Assembly: GCF_001424195.1 (NCBI RefSeq)
Contig: NZ_LMOO01000001.1
Coordinates: 1,904,812-1,968,811 of the forward strand
DNA from: Cellulomonas sp. Leaf334
GTDB taxonomy: Bacteria > Actinomycetota > Actinomycetes > Actinomycetales > Cellulomonadaceae
Length of the DNA: 64,000 nt
Reading direction: 5' to 3'
The notes under the pieces were generated by a model. That model did not search any database, was not told the origin of the DNA, and saw only the letters and a list, made by a program, of their open reading frames with translations. Positions 9,017 through 17,818 of this stretch are shown here, piece by piece. The position numbers and the translations under genes were made by a program. Position 1 is the first letter of the stretch. The number at the start of each line of letters is the position of its first letter.

Positions 9017-9279
9017 GGTTTCCTCCACGCGGCTCGGCTGGTCAGGCTCACGGTAGGACGCCTGCCTGGGAATGCCCTTTGAGCGTGTCCGGGCCGACGA
9101 AACGTTGTGCACGGTTGACGCCCGCGAGCCCGTGGACCTACCTCTGGAGGGCCTGCGGTACGCGCTTTCCGGCAGTCCACGACGACGTGGACGTCGAGAG
9201 CAGGTGCACCCCTTCCCTTCCCGCTCACGGCAGGTCGCACCGAGCGATGTGAGCGCTCACATCGACTGAGAGGTCCCGC
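9017..9279. other. Intergenic region upstream of the GH43 gene
   Basis: These 263 bases separate the divergent dispanin-like and GH43 genes. They contain TTGACG at 9115-9120 as a possible -35 element, a 7-base inverted repeat GTCCACG/CGTGGAC at 9175-9192, and the 20-base palindrome listed separately. No coding potential was seen. Confidence 0.5.
9245..9264. promoter_or_regulatory. LacI-type operator, perfect 20-bp palindrome
   Basis: CGATGTGAGCGCTCACATCG is identical to its reverse complement and has the GAGCGCTC core typical of LacI-family operators. It lies 15 bases before the ATG of the GH43 gene, where a bound repressor would block transcription or elongation. Confidence 0.75.
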
Positions 9280-11169
9280 ATGACCCCGCTCCGCAGGCTC
9301 ACCGCGCTGGCCCTGGCCGCATTGCTCCTGGTCGCCGCCCTCGTCGTGCCGTCCTCGGCGGCGACCGCCGTCGGCGAGGACACCGTCCGCAACCCGCTGC
9401 TCGCCAACGGCGCCGACCCGTGGCTGACGTTCCACGACGGCAGCTACTACCTCGCCACGACGACGTGGAGCTCGCAGCTCGTCATGCGCAAGTCCCCGAC
9501 CCTCGCGGGCCTGCGCACCGCCGCCCCGGTGCACGTGTGGTCCGAGACGGCCGCCGACAGCGGGTTCAACTTCTGGGCGCCGGAGTTCCACCGGCTGACC
9601 GGCCCGAACGGCACCCGCTGGTACCTCATGTACACGTCGGGCACGAGCGCGAACCTCGACGGCCAGAAGCTCCGGGTGCTGGAGAGCGCCGGCGACGACC
9701 CGATGGGCCCGTACGCGTTCAAGTCCACGCCGATGCCGAGCACCTGGAACATCGACGGCAGCTACCTGACCGTGAACGGACAGCTGTACCTGCTGTGGTC
9801 CGAGTGGCAGGGCTCCGACCAGAGCATCTGGATCTCCCGGATGACGAACCCCTGGACGGTCACCGGCTCACGCGTGCTGATCTCCCGCCCGACGTACAGC
9901 TGGGAGACGCAGGGGGGCCGGACCAACGAGGCGCCCGCGGTCATCCAGCGGAACGGGAGGACGCACATCGTGTTCTCGGCGAGCTCCTGCAACACCCCCG
10001 ACTACAAGCTCGGCCTGCTCACGCTCACCGGGAGCGACCCGATGTCCGCGTCGGCGTGGACCAAGAGGTCCTCGCCGGTGCTCCAGCAGGGCAACGGCGT
10101 CTACGGCCCCGGGCACAACGGCTTCTTCACGTCCCCCGACGGCACGCAGGACTGGCTGGTCTACCACGGCAACGCGTCGAGCAGCCAGGGCTGCGGGAAC
10201 ACCCGATCGACGCGTGCGCAGCCGTTCACGTGGGCGTCGGACGGGTCGCCGAGCTTCGGGTCCCCGGCGTCGACGTCGACCGACCTGGCGGTCCCGTCGG
10301 GCGAGAAGGGCCCGATCACGGCGGCCGTCGAGGGTGCGGCGTACACGCTGGTCAACCGGAGCACCGCGCGCTGCGCAGGCGTCACCGGAAGCTCCGGGTC
10401 GGACGGCGCGGACGTCGCGCAGTACGGCTGCGACGCCACCTCGAGCCGCTGGGTGCTGGACCCGACCGCCGACGGCTACTACCGGCTGGTCAACAAGGCC
10501 AGCAACAAGGTGGTCGACGTCGCGAACTGCGGCACCGCCGACGGCACGGACGTGCGGCAGTGGGCGTGGCTCGACAACGCGTGCCAGCAGTGGCAGGTCA
10601 CGCCGACCTCCGACGGCTGGTCGCGGCTGACCAACCGGGCGAGCGGCAAGGTCCTGGACCTCGCCGGCTGCGGCACCGCGGACGCCACGAACATCCGGAT
10701 CTGGTCGTCGAACGGCTCCGCGTGCCAGCAGTGGCGCCTCGCGCCGGCGGGCACGGTCGCCGTCGTCAGCAGCCAGAGCGGCAAGGTGCTCGACGTCGCC
10801 AACTGCTCGACCTCGGCGGGCACGTCGGTGCGCTCCTGGGCCTGGAGCGGTGCCGCGTGCCAGAGGTGGACGTTCGCGCACACCGACAACGGCTACTACC
10901 GCGTCCAGCCGGCGTCGTCGTCGAGCAGCTGCCTTCTGGTCGCGTCCGGGTCCACCGCTGATGGGGCCGCGCTCACGCAGGGCTCGTGCTCGGCGGCGGG
11001 GAGCCAGTGGCGGGTAGAACCGCTCGCGGACGGCTCCGTGCGGCTCGTCGCGCGGCACAGCGGCAAGGTGCTCGACCTGTCGGGCTGCGGTCTGGCCAAC
11101 GGGAACGCGCTCGTGCAGTGGCCGTGGCTGGACAACATCTGCCAGCGGTTCACCCTGCGCGCGCTCTGA
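9280..11169 (+). CDS. Secreted GH43 alpha-L-arabinofuranosidase/arabinanase with ricin-type lectin domains
   Basis: A 629-residue secreted enzyme: signal peptide (1-28, ending SSAAT), GH43 five-bladed propeller (about 36-345) and two ricin B-lectin modules (about 350-629) with repeated QxW-type motifs (QQWQVTP, QQWRLAP, QRWTF, SQWRVEP). Candidate catalytic residues are Asp46 (GADPW, base), Asp159 (NIDGSY, pKa modulator) and Glu217 (NEAPAV, acid). The opening resembles exo-acting arabinofuranosidases. Expected to release arabinose from arabinan or arabinoxylan side chains outside the cell. Control by a LacI-family repressor is inferred from the palindrome just upstream. Confidence 0.88.
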   Translation: MTPLRRLTALALAALLLVAALVVPSSAATAVGEDTVRNPLLANGADPWLTFHDGSYYLATTTWSSQLVMRKSPTLAGLRTAAPVHVWSETAADSGFNFWAPEFHRLTGPNGTRWYLMYTSGTSANLDGQKLRVLESAGDDPMGPYAFKSTPMPSTWNIDGSYLTVNGQLYLLWSEWQGSDQSIWISRMTNPWTVTGSRVLISRPTYSWETQGGRTNEAPAVIQRNGRTHIVFSASSCNTPDYKLGLLTLTGSDPMSASAWTKRSSPVLQQGNGVYGPGHNGFFTSPDGTQDWLVYHGNASSSQGCGNTRSTRAQPFTWASDGSPSFGSPASTSTDLAVPSGEKGPITAAVEGAAYTLVNRSTARCAGVTGSSGSDGADVAQYGCDATSSRWVLDPTADGYYRLVNKASNKVVDVANCGTADGTDVRQWAWLDNACQQWQVTPTSDGWSRLTNRASGKVLDLAGCGTADATNIRIWSSNGSACQQWRLAPAGTVAVVSSQSGKVLDVANCSTSAGTSVRSWAWSGAACQRWTFAHTDNGYYRVQPASSSSSCLLVASGSTADGAALTQGSCSAAGSQWRVEPLADGSVRLVARHSGKVLDLSGCGLANGNALVQWPWLDNICQRFTLRAL

Positions 11170-11176
11170 CCGCCGG

Positions 11177-11205
11177 GGGGTGGTGGGGCCGTCCCCCACC
11201 ACCCC
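11177..11205 (+). terminator. Terminator hairpin after the GH43 gene
   Basis: A perfect 12-base stem, GGGGTGGTGGGG with CCCCACCACCCC, and a 5-base loop begins 8 bases after the GH43 stop codon. There is no U-run, which is usual in high-GC actinomycetes. Confidence 0.7.
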
Positions 11206-11263
11206 GCTGGCGAACGGGTGTCTGCGCGTGGCTGCGCGCGTCCTCATCGGTATGGTCCCGCCC

Positions 11264-12754
11264 ATGGTGCGACGCGGCGAGCTCCAGGAGGTCGAGCTCC
11301 TCGACGAGCACGACGTGCCCCTGAGCAGCCCGCCGCCCCGGCGCCGGATCGCGCCCGGCGCGGTCGTCGTCGGCGCCCTCGTCGTCGCCGCTGGGCTGGC
11401 CGCCACGCAGTGGGTCATCACCGCACGCGAGCGCGCCGCGGTCGAGGCGCTCGCGCAGGTTCCGGGCGTGCTCGCGCCCGTCGACGAGACGATCACCGTC
11501 GCCCGGACGGTCGCCGGAGAGGATGCCGGCACCCTTTTCGGTCACTCGGAGGGCGTCCTGGACCGGGCGACGGACGGCTCGCAGTCGTACACGTGGGTCG
11601 ACGGGACCGGCGGGGGGTCCGGCTGGACCGCGGAGCTGATGGGACCGTCCGCGGCGCTCGCGGCCGTCGCGTCGGGGCACGTCGTCTCGGGCAGCACGTG
11701 CGTCACCGACTCCGCGCCCTCGATCGATCCCGTCCCGGCGACTCGGGTCGTCTGCCTGGTCACGGACGGGGCGTTCGTCGTCGACCCGACGAGCGGGACC
11801 GGTCTGGAGAGGCTGCCGGCCACGACCCGCGAGGTGGTCGTCCTGTCCGTGGCCGACGGGAGCGTCCTGGCGCGCTGGCCCGTCGACGCCGGCGAGTACG
11901 TCGCCGTCCTCCCCGACGTCGTCGTCCTGGGCTCCTGGTCGGCGACCGACATCACCCTCGCCGGGTACGACCCGCTCACCGGCGAGCAGCGCTGGACCCG
12001 CGCCGAGCCGTTGCCGCGCGGGTTCCGGTTGTCGGACGACGACCACCTGGGCATCAGCCTGTTCCGGGTGGGTGACCTGCTCGGCTACTCCGGGCCCGAA
12101 CGCTCCCTGCTGCTGCTCTCCGCGGACGGCCGGCCCGTCCGTGACCTCGACGGCGAGCTCGGCGGGATGGTCGACGCCGGCTGGCTGACCGACCAGGACG
12201 GCAGGATCATCCTGCAGTCCCAGAGCGCCGACGCACCCCGCACCACGTTCCTCGCCCCGGACGGCGACCCCGCCGGTGACGTCACGGTCGACGGGCGGCT
12301 CGTCCATACGGTCCTCGACGACGACAGCGTCCCGGGGCTGCTCCTCACGGCCCACCGCGCCCTCTGCGCCTGGGACGAGCGCACCGGCGATGCCCTGTGG
12401 GCGAACGACGAGGTGGTCAGCGCCGGCTCGGCCCTCGTCATGCGTGGGCGGGTGTTCGTCACGACGGCCAACGGCGTCGTGGCGCTGGACGCGCGGACGG
12501 GCGCGCTGGTCTGGGCCACCGAGACGGAGCGCCGGATGGCCGTGAGCGCGATCGCCACCGACGCCCACCACCTGCTCGTCATGCTCGACCCGACGACGCG
12601 GGACGGAGAACCCGTCCTGGTCGCGTACGACCCGGCGTCGGGGCACGAGGAGTTCCGCGCGCACTACCCGGACGGCATCTCGATGGTCGGCCCCGCCCGG
12701 CGCACCCTCGTCGGCATGGACGAGACGACGAACGAGTACGTCGTCCTCGGCTGA
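11264..12754 (+). CDS. Membrane-anchored PQQ-like beta-propeller protein
   Basis: A 496-residue protein with a short cytoplasmic head rich in Pro/Arg, one transmembrane segment (about 26-47: APGAVVVGALVVAAGLAATQWVI) and an extracellular PQQ-like beta-propeller; repeated blades end in GEQRWTR, GDALWAN and GALVWAT. Such proteins are common in actinomycetes and are usually structural or sensory, without bound quinone. The ATG at 11264 was chosen because earlier starts fall in the terminator region. No operon partner; function unknown. Confidence 0.7.
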   Translation: MVRRGELQEVELLDEHDVPLSSPPPRRRIAPGAVVVGALVVAAGLAATQWVITARERAAVEALAQVPGVLAPVDETITVARTVAGEDAGTLFGHSEGVLDRATDGSQSYTWVDGTGGGSGWTAELMGPSAALAAVASGHVVSGSTCVTDSAPSIDPVPATRVVCLVTDGAFVVDPTSGTGLERLPATTREVVVLSVADGSVLARWPVDAGEYVAVLPDVVVLGSWSATDITLAGYDPLTGEQRWTRAEPLPRGFRLSDDDHLGISLFRVGDLLGYSGPERSLLLLSADGRPVRDLDGELGGMVDAGWLTDQDGRIILQSQSADAPRTTFLAPDGDPAGDVTVDGRLVHTVLDDDSVPGLLLTAHRALCAWDERTGDALWANDEVVSAGSALVMRGRVFVTTANGVVALDARTGALVWATETERRMAVSAIATDAHHLLVMLDPTTRDGEPVLVAYDPASGHEEFRAHYPDGISMVGPARRTLVGMDETTNEYVVLG

Positions 12755-12847
12755 GCCCACCCCCGCGGCCTCCTCACCGCGCGCCACCGGGCAGGGGCAC
12801 CTACGGTGGCCCGACGTTCGTTCCCGGCACGCGGAAGACGGTGTGGC

Positions 12848-14041
12848 ATGGCTGGTCCTCGACACCACGACGTCCTCGTCATCGGCGGCGGCAACGCAGG
12901 CATCTCGCTCGCCGCGAAGCTGCGGCGCGACGGGTGCCGTGACGTCGCGGTCGTCGAGCCGAAGCAGGTGCACGAGTACCGGCCGCTCCTGTCGTACGTC
13001 GCGTCGGGCATGGCCACGCTCGACGACCTGCGCAAGCCGCAGGCGTCCGTCATGCCTCGCGGGGTGCGGTGGTACGCGGACTCGGTGGTCGGCATCGAGC
13101 CCGAGCGCTCGCTCGTGCGCCTGGCCGGCGGGGACGACCTGACGTACTCCGACCTGGCCGTGTGCCCCGGGTCGCGAGTGGACTGGGACGCGATCCCGGG
13201 GGCGCAGCAGGCGATGAGCACCCCGGAGGCGTCGACGAGCTACCTGCCGGAGCTCGCACCGTCGACGTGGACCATGCTGTCGTCGCTGGTGGCCGGCACA
13301 GCGGTGTTCGCGATCTCCGACCGGCACGTGCCCTGCGCACCGGTCGGCCTCAAGCCGCTGTTCACCGCCGCAGACCACTGGCGCCGGACGGGCGTGCTCG
13401 ACGCGATCACGATCGAGCTCGTCGTCGCGGGGGAGAACCTGGTCGACCTCCCGCGCGCCGACCGTGAGCTGCGCGCCGCGGCCGAGTCGTACGGCGTGCG
13501 CGTGCGGACCGGGACCAGCGTCGAGTCGGTCGACGCGTCCACCCGATCCCTGCGGCTGCGGACCCCCGACGGCGTCGACGACCTGCGCTACGACGCCCTC
13601 TACCTCGCACCGCCCCACCGGGCGCCCGACTGGTTGGCGTCGAGCGGCCTGACGTCGCCGACGAGCGACGGCTTCCTGGCGGTCGACCCGCGCACCCTGC
13701 AGCACCTCGCGCACCCCACCGTGTGGGGACTGGGTGACGCGGCTGCCGTGGTCGCGCTGCCGTCGGGCGGGGCGCTGCGCAAGCAGGTGCCGGTCGTCGC
13801 GCACAACATCTCGGCCCGGCGGACCGGCGCGACGATGCGGCGGTACGACGGCTACTCGGTCGCCCCGGTCACCACGTCACGCCGCGAGCTCCTGCTCGCC
13901 GAGTTCGACCGCGACGGCCGTCCCGAGCCGACCACGTCGGTCCCCGACCTGGTGCGCCCGCGCCGCAGCCTGCTGCTCTTCGACCGCTACGTGGAGCCGC
14001 AGGTGTACTGGCACCGGCTGCTGAAGGGCAAGGTGTCGTGA
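12848..14041 (+). CDS. Sulfide:quinone oxidoreductase-like FAD-dependent oxidoreductase
   Basis: A 397-residue flavoprotein with the FAD-binding start VLVIGGGNAGISLA, a Cys in LAVCPGSRVD and a second in HVPCAPVGLKPL, and late motifs GLGDAAAV, RKQVPVVAHN and VYWHRLLKGK that match the SQR/NDH-2 group. SQR enzymes oxidise sulfide and pass electrons to quinone on the cytoplasmic face of the membrane; the C-terminal segment would help membrane docking. Whether both redox Cys are correctly placed needs alignment, so the substrate is provisional. Monocistronic. Confidence 0.75.
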   Translation: MAGPRHHDVLVIGGGNAGISLAAKLRRDGCRDVAVVEPKQVHEYRPLLSYVASGMATLDDLRKPQASVMPRGVRWYADSVVGIEPERSLVRLAGGDDLTYSDLAVCPGSRVDWDAIPGAQQAMSTPEASTSYLPELAPSTWTMLSSLVAGTAVFAISDRHVPCAPVGLKPLFTAADHWRRTGVLDAITIELVVAGENLVDLPRADRELRAAAESYGVRVRTGTSVESVDASTRSLRLRTPDGVDDLRYDALYLAPPHRAPDWLASSGLTSPTSDGFLAVDPRTLQHLAHPTVWGLGDAAAVVALPSGGALRKQVPVVAHNISARRTGATMRRYDGYSVAPVTTSRRELLLAEFDRDGRPEPTTSVPDLVRPRRSLLLFDRYVEPQVYWHRLLKGKVS

Positions 14042-14043
14042 GC

Positions 14044-14074
14044 CGGGCACGCGAAAGGCGAGCACAGGTGCCCG
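14044..14074 (+). terminator. Possible terminator after the SQR-like gene
   Basis: CGGGCAC at 14044-14050 and GTGCCCG at 14068-14074 form a 7-base stem with a 17-base loop that can itself fold, directly after the stop codon. Modest stem and long loop, so only a candidate. Confidence 0.4.
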
Positions 14075-14097
14075 CCTCTTCCAAGGTATAGCCGACG

Positions 14098-14120
14098 GGG
14101 GGTCTTGCGGCAAGGCCCCC
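14098..14120. promoter_or_regulatory. Rifamycin-associated element (RAE) upstream of helR
   Basis: The inverted repeat has arms GGGGGTCTTG (14098-14107) and CAAGGCCCCC (14111-14120) around CGG. It matches the published RAE consensus GGGGCTTGCGGCAAGGCCCC apart from one extra base in the left arm. RAEs precede rifamycin-resistance genes in actinomycetes and drive induction by the drug. Here it lies 64 bases before the helR GTG; the embedded TTGCGG could serve as a -35 with CAGAAT at 14130 as -10. Confidence 0.8.
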
Positions 14121-14184
14121 TCTCCGGCGCAGAATCTCCGACCGTGCCCTGGCCGGCAAGCCCCAGTTCGGAGCTGATGACGTC

Positions 14185-16353
14185 GTGACCCCTCTGACCA
14201 CCCGTGCGTTCGACCTTCCCGACGACCTCGCCGCCAAGGCGGACCCGGCGTCGATCGCGCCCGACGAGCAGCACTTCGCGGCCGTCGCGGCGACCCTCGC
14301 GCAGTCGATCGCGGAGCTGTCCGACCGGCTGGACGCCGCCCGCCGGGCACCCGGTCGCAGCGGCACCCTGGCGCTGGAGCGGGACCAGGAGATCCACCGG
14401 CTGTCCGCCCGGCTCCGCACGCTGGCGCGGTTCGGGCTGGACCTGTGCCTCGGGCGGGCTGTCGGGACCGACGGCGAGACGGTGTACGTCGGGCGGCTCG
14501 GTCTGACGGACAGCGCCGGGCGGCGACTGCTGCTGGACTGGCGGTCGCCCGCGGCGGAGCCGTTCTTCGGCGCGACGCACGCGAACCCGATGGGGCTGGT
14601 CAGCCGGCGCCGGTACCGGTGGACCGCCGGCCGGGTCGTCGACTACTGGGACGAGGTGTTCACCGCCGAGGGGCTGACCAGCAGCGCCGCGCTCGACGAC
14701 CAGTCCGCGTTCGTCGCGAGCCTCGGCGCCGCGCGGTCCGAGCGGATGCGGGACGTGCTGGGCACCATCGCGGCCGACCAGGACGCGATCATCCGTGCGG
14801 GCTCGTCGGGTGCGCTCGTCGTCGACGGCGGCCCCGGCACCGGCAAGACCGTCGTCGCCCTGCACCGCACCGCGTACCTGCTGTACTCCGACCCGCGCCT
14901 CGGGCACCGGCGCGGCGGCGTGCTGTTCGTCGGGCCGCACCAGCCGTACCTGGACTACGTCGGGGACGTCCTGCCGAGCCTCGGGGAGGAGGGCGTCCAG
15001 ACGTGCACGCTGCGGGACCTCGTCGCGGAGGGTGCTGCGGCGACGGTCGAGGCCGACCCGGAGGTGTCCCGGCTCAAGGCGTCCGTGGAACTGGTGAAGG
15101 CCGTCGAGCCGGCGGTCCGGTTCTACGAGCGGCCGCCGAAGGACGGCATGGAGGTGGAGACGTCCTGGTTCGACGTGTGGGTCAGCGCGGACGACTGGGC
15201 GGAGGCGTTCGAGGCGCCCGAGCCGGGGATGCCGCACAACGAGGCCCGCGACCAGGTCCGGGACGCGCTGCTGGAGATCCTGGTGGACAAGGTCGACGAC
15301 GGCGAGGTCGAGCGGGACCAGGTCCGCCGGACGCTGCTGGGGAACAAGGACCTGAACACCGCCCTCAACCGCGCGTGGCCGCTGCTGGAACCGACCGACC
15401 TCGTCGGCGACCTCTGGACAGTCCCCGCCTACCTGCGCCTGTGCGCTCCGGGCCTGACGCTCGACGAGATCCGGACGCTGCAGCGCGCCGACGCGCGGGC
15501 CTGGACGGTCTCCGACCTGCCGCTCCTCGATGCCGCACGGCAACGGCTCGGCGACCCCGAGGCGTCCCGACGGCGCCGCAGGCAGGAAGCCACCCTGGCT
15601 GCCGAGCGGGCGTACATGGACACGATCGTCGACGACCTCATCGCGACCGACGACTCCGAGCTGAAGCTCATGTCGATGCTCCGTGGCGACGACATGCGCG
15701 ACAAGCTCGTCGACGAATCAGCACTGGCTGGCCCCGCGAGCACAGACCCGGACGCGCTCGCCGGCCCGTTCGCGCACGTCGTCGTCGACGAGGCGCAGGA
15801 GCTGACCGACGCGGAGTGGCAGATGCTCCTGCGGCGCTGCCCGTCACGGAGCCTGACCGTCGTCGGCGACCGTGCGCAGGCGCGGCGCGGGTTCGCCGAG
15901 TCGTGGCAGGAGCGGCTCGAGCGCGTCGGGCTGCACCAGGTCGAGCTCGCGTCGCTGAGCATCAACTACCGGACGCCGCAGGAGGTCATGGCGGAGGCCG
16001 AGCCGGTGATCCGCGTGGCGTTCCCGGACGCCAACGTGCCGACGTCCGTCCGGAGCACCGGCGTCCCCGTCCGGTACGGATCGACGTCGGACCTGGCCGC
16101 GATCCTCGACGAGCACACCACCGGCGTCGCGTGCGTGATCGGCGACCCGACCTTCGAGGGGACCTCCCGGGTGCGGTCGCTGACCCCGGAGCTGGCCAAG
16201 GGCCTCGAGTTCGACCTCGTCGTCCTCGTCGACCCCGAGTCGTTCGGCACCGGCATCGAGGGCGCCGTCGACCGCTACGTCGCGATGACGCGCGCGACCC
16301 AGGAGCTCGTCATCCTCACGACGGGCGCGGACGGACCGTCAGCGACTGGGTGA
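14185..16353 (+). CDS. helR: RNA polymerase recycling motor ATPase HelR (HelD family)
   Basis: A 722-residue UvrD/Rep-like SF1 protein: an N-terminal coiled-coil (about 25-90) that in HelD proteins enters the RNA polymerase channels, Walker A GGPGTGKT (Lys221), DEAQEL at 535-540 as Walker B, and later helicase motifs (VVGDRAQARRG, SINYRTPQEVM, AMTRATQELV). HelR displaces rifamycins from RNA polymerase and rescues stalled polymerase, giving intrinsic resistance. The RAE upstream supports HelR rather than generic HelD. The GTG start has GGAG 11 bases before it. The 3' end overlaps the convergent thioesterase gene by 38 bases. Confidence 0.9.
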   Translation: MTPLTTRAFDLPDDLAAKADPASIAPDEQHFAAVAATLAQSIAELSDRLDAARRAPGRSGTLALERDQEIHRLSARLRTLARFGLDLCLGRAVGTDGETVYVGRLGLTDSAGRRLLLDWRSPAAEPFFGATHANPMGLVSRRRYRWTAGRVVDYWDEVFTAEGLTSSAALDDQSAFVASLGAARSERMRDVLGTIAADQDAIIRAGSSGALVVDGGPGTGKTVVALHRTAYLLYSDPRLGHRRGGVLFVGPHQPYLDYVGDVLPSLGEEGVQTCTLRDLVAEGAAATVEADPEVSRLKASVELVKAVEPAVRFYERPPKDGMEVETSWFDVWVSADDWAEAFEAPEPGMPHNEARDQVRDALLEILVDKVDDGEVERDQVRRTLLGNKDLNTALNRAWPLLEPTDLVGDLWTVPAYLRLCAPGLTLDEIRTLQRADARAWTVSDLPLLDAARQRLGDPEASRRRRRQEATLAAERAYMDTIVDDLIATDDSELKLMSMLRGDDMRDKLVDESALAGPASTDPDALAGPFAHVVVDEAQELTDAEWQMLLRRCPSRSLTVVGDRAQARRGFAESWQERLERVGLHQVELASLSINYRTPQEVMAEAEPVIRVAFPDANVPTSVRSTGVPVRYGSTSDLAAILDEHTTGVACVIGDPTFEGTSRVRSLTPELAKGLEFDLVVLVDPESFGTGIEGAVDRYVAMTRATQELVILTTGADGPSATG

Positions 16354-17092
16354 AGGCGCCGATCGGGCCGCTCGTGTCGTGCAGGATCGTGTGCGTCAGG
16401 CCCAGCCCGGTCGGTCCGAACGTGACCGTCGTGTCGAGCCCGAGCCAGTCGCTGCGCGGTGCCGCGACCAGGTGGACGGTGAGGTCGACGTTCGGGAACG
16501 CGACCTCGTCCGTGGGGCGGCGGGGTGTCAGGCCGTTGGCGATGTCGATCACGCCGAGAGCCCGCGCGGTCGCGCTGACCGGCTCGTCCGCGACGAGCGG
16601 CACGGCCGTCCGCACCCAGGAGACTGCTCGGCCGGGTTCCTCCTGGAGCCGGCGTGCCTCGACGCTCCGCACGAACTCGCCCGGCCAGGTGCCGGCGGGG
16701 TCCCAGGCGGACATGTCGTCGGGTCCCGGCACAGCCGGCAGCGGACCACCGGCGATGGGGGAGGTCTCGTAGGCCTGCAGGAGCCAGGCGCGCACCACGA
16801 CCGCGGCGCGTCCGTCGTGGCTGAGCGTCGCCTGCACGAGCTCGATGGTGCGGCCGGGGCGGAGGACCTCGACGTGCACCTGGACCGGCTCGATGGGCAG
16901 GGTGCCGAGGATGTCGTAGGACAGGCGCGCCAGCTGCAGCCCGTGCGTCCGCTCCGTCTCCACGACGTGGGCCAGCAGCCCGAGAGCCGGAGCGATGTGC
17001 TGCTCGCCGGGGTCCCACCCGCCGCTGACCAGCCCCGTCGGCGCGAAGGTCGTCTCGTCGAGACGGTCGAAGTACGCCACCACCGCGCTCAC
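16316..17092 (-). CDS. Acyl-CoA thioesterase domain protein (TesB-like)
   Basis: A 258-residue double-hotdog protein. HIAPALGLLAHVVE and LSYDILGTLPIEPVQVHVEVLRPGR form the first hotdog, and the second half ends with DTSGPIGAFTQSLTVRP, the usual TesB-like C-terminus. Members hydrolyse acyl-CoA thioesters, often with loose specificity. GTG at 17092 overlaps the RraA-like stop (GTGA), so the two genes form an operon; the link between them is not obvious. Confidence 0.78.
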   Translation of the reverse strand: MSAVVAYFDRLDETTFAPTGLVSGGWDPGEQHIAPALGLLAHVVETERTHGLQLARLSYDILGTLPIEPVQVHVEVLRPGRTIELVQATLSHDGRAAVVVRAWLLQAYETSPIAGGPLPAVPGPDDMSAWDPAGTWPGEFVRSVEARRLQEEPGRAVSWVRTAVPLVADEPVSATARALGVIDIANGLTPRRPTDEVAFPNVDLTVHLVAAPRSDWLGLDTTVTFGPTGLGLTHTILHDTSGPIGAFTQSLTVRPRPS

Positions 17093-17793
17093 TCCTCGAT
17101 CGCCGCGTCGAGCGAGCGCAGGTGCTGCCGGAACGTCACACCGTCGCGCTCGCGGGCGGCCAGGTAGTCGTCGAACCGGGTCTGCTCGCGCAGCGTCGTG
17201 CCGCCCTCCATGAGCGCCGCCTGGTGCCGCTCGGTGTCCCGGATCCGCGCGGCGACGACCGCAACCTCCGCCGCCCCGTCGAGCGGCACGAACACGGCCC
17301 CGTCGTCGTCGGCGAGCACGACGTCGTCGGCGGTGACGATGTGCGGACCGCAGCAGGCCCAGGCGAGCGCGTCCGCGGCCTGCGGGTCCAGGCGTTCGGG
17401 CCCGTTCGGGCACGCGCCGAGACTGACCACCGGGAGCGCGATGTCGCGCAGCTGCGCGGAGTCGCGGTGCAGGCCCCAGATGACGATCCCGACGAGGCCG
17501 GCCCGGGCGACCTCGAGCGCGACCAGGTCGCCGACGCAGGCCTCGTCGGTCCGGCCCTCGTTGTCGACGACGAGCACGTCGCCGGGCTCCGCGTGCCCGA
17601 GCGCCTCGAGGAACACGTCCACGCTGCCGACGTGCCGCACGGGCCGGGCGCGGCCGGCGACGTGGATCCCGCTCCACGCCGGCCGCAGTGCCGGGGGCGT
17701 GCACCGGACGGCGATGCCGAGGCGCAGGCACGCGTCGGCGACGTGCGCGGTGGCCAGGTCCTGGAACGTGGTCTGCAGGGTCGGTGCGTCCAT
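17089..17793 (-). CDS. RraA-like / 4-hydroxy-4-methyl-2-oxoglutarate aldolase family protein
   Basis: A 234-residue RraA-fold protein. TAHVADACLRLG is the characteristic N-terminal helix, PGDVLVVDNEGRTDEACVGDLVALEVARAGLVGIVIWG contains the metal and substrate region, and ADDVVLADDDGAVFVP is the typical closing motif. The family includes metal-dependent HMG/CHA aldolases and oxaloacetate decarboxylases as well as the RNase E inhibitor; in actinomycetes an aldolase or decarboxylase role is more likely. It leads a two-gene operon with the TesB-like thioesterase. Confidence 0.8.
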   Translation of the reverse strand: MDAPTLQTTFQDLATAHVADACLRLGIAVRCTPPALRPAWSGIHVAGRARPVRHVGSVDVFLEALGHAEPGDVLVVDNEGRTDEACVGDLVALEVARAGLVGIVIWGLHRDSAQLRDIALPVVSLGACPNGPERLDPQAADALAWACCGPHIVTADDVVLADDDGAVFVPLDGAAEVAVVAARIRDTERHQAALMEGGTTLREQTRFDDYLAARERDGVTFRQHLRSLDAAIEE

Positions 17794-17818
17794 GGACGCA
17801 TCCTCGCCGGTCGAGCCG

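Noticed and set aside
9175..9192. GTCCACG/CGTGGAC inverted repeat upstream of the GH43 gene
   Set aside because: Seven-base arms are expected by chance at this GC content, and a much stronger palindrome lies nearer to the gene.
11150..13804. An 884-codon open frame on the minus strand
   Set aside because: Antisense to the propeller protein and the SQR-like gene, crosses a terminator and three gene boundaries, Arg/Asp/Gly-rich with no motif.
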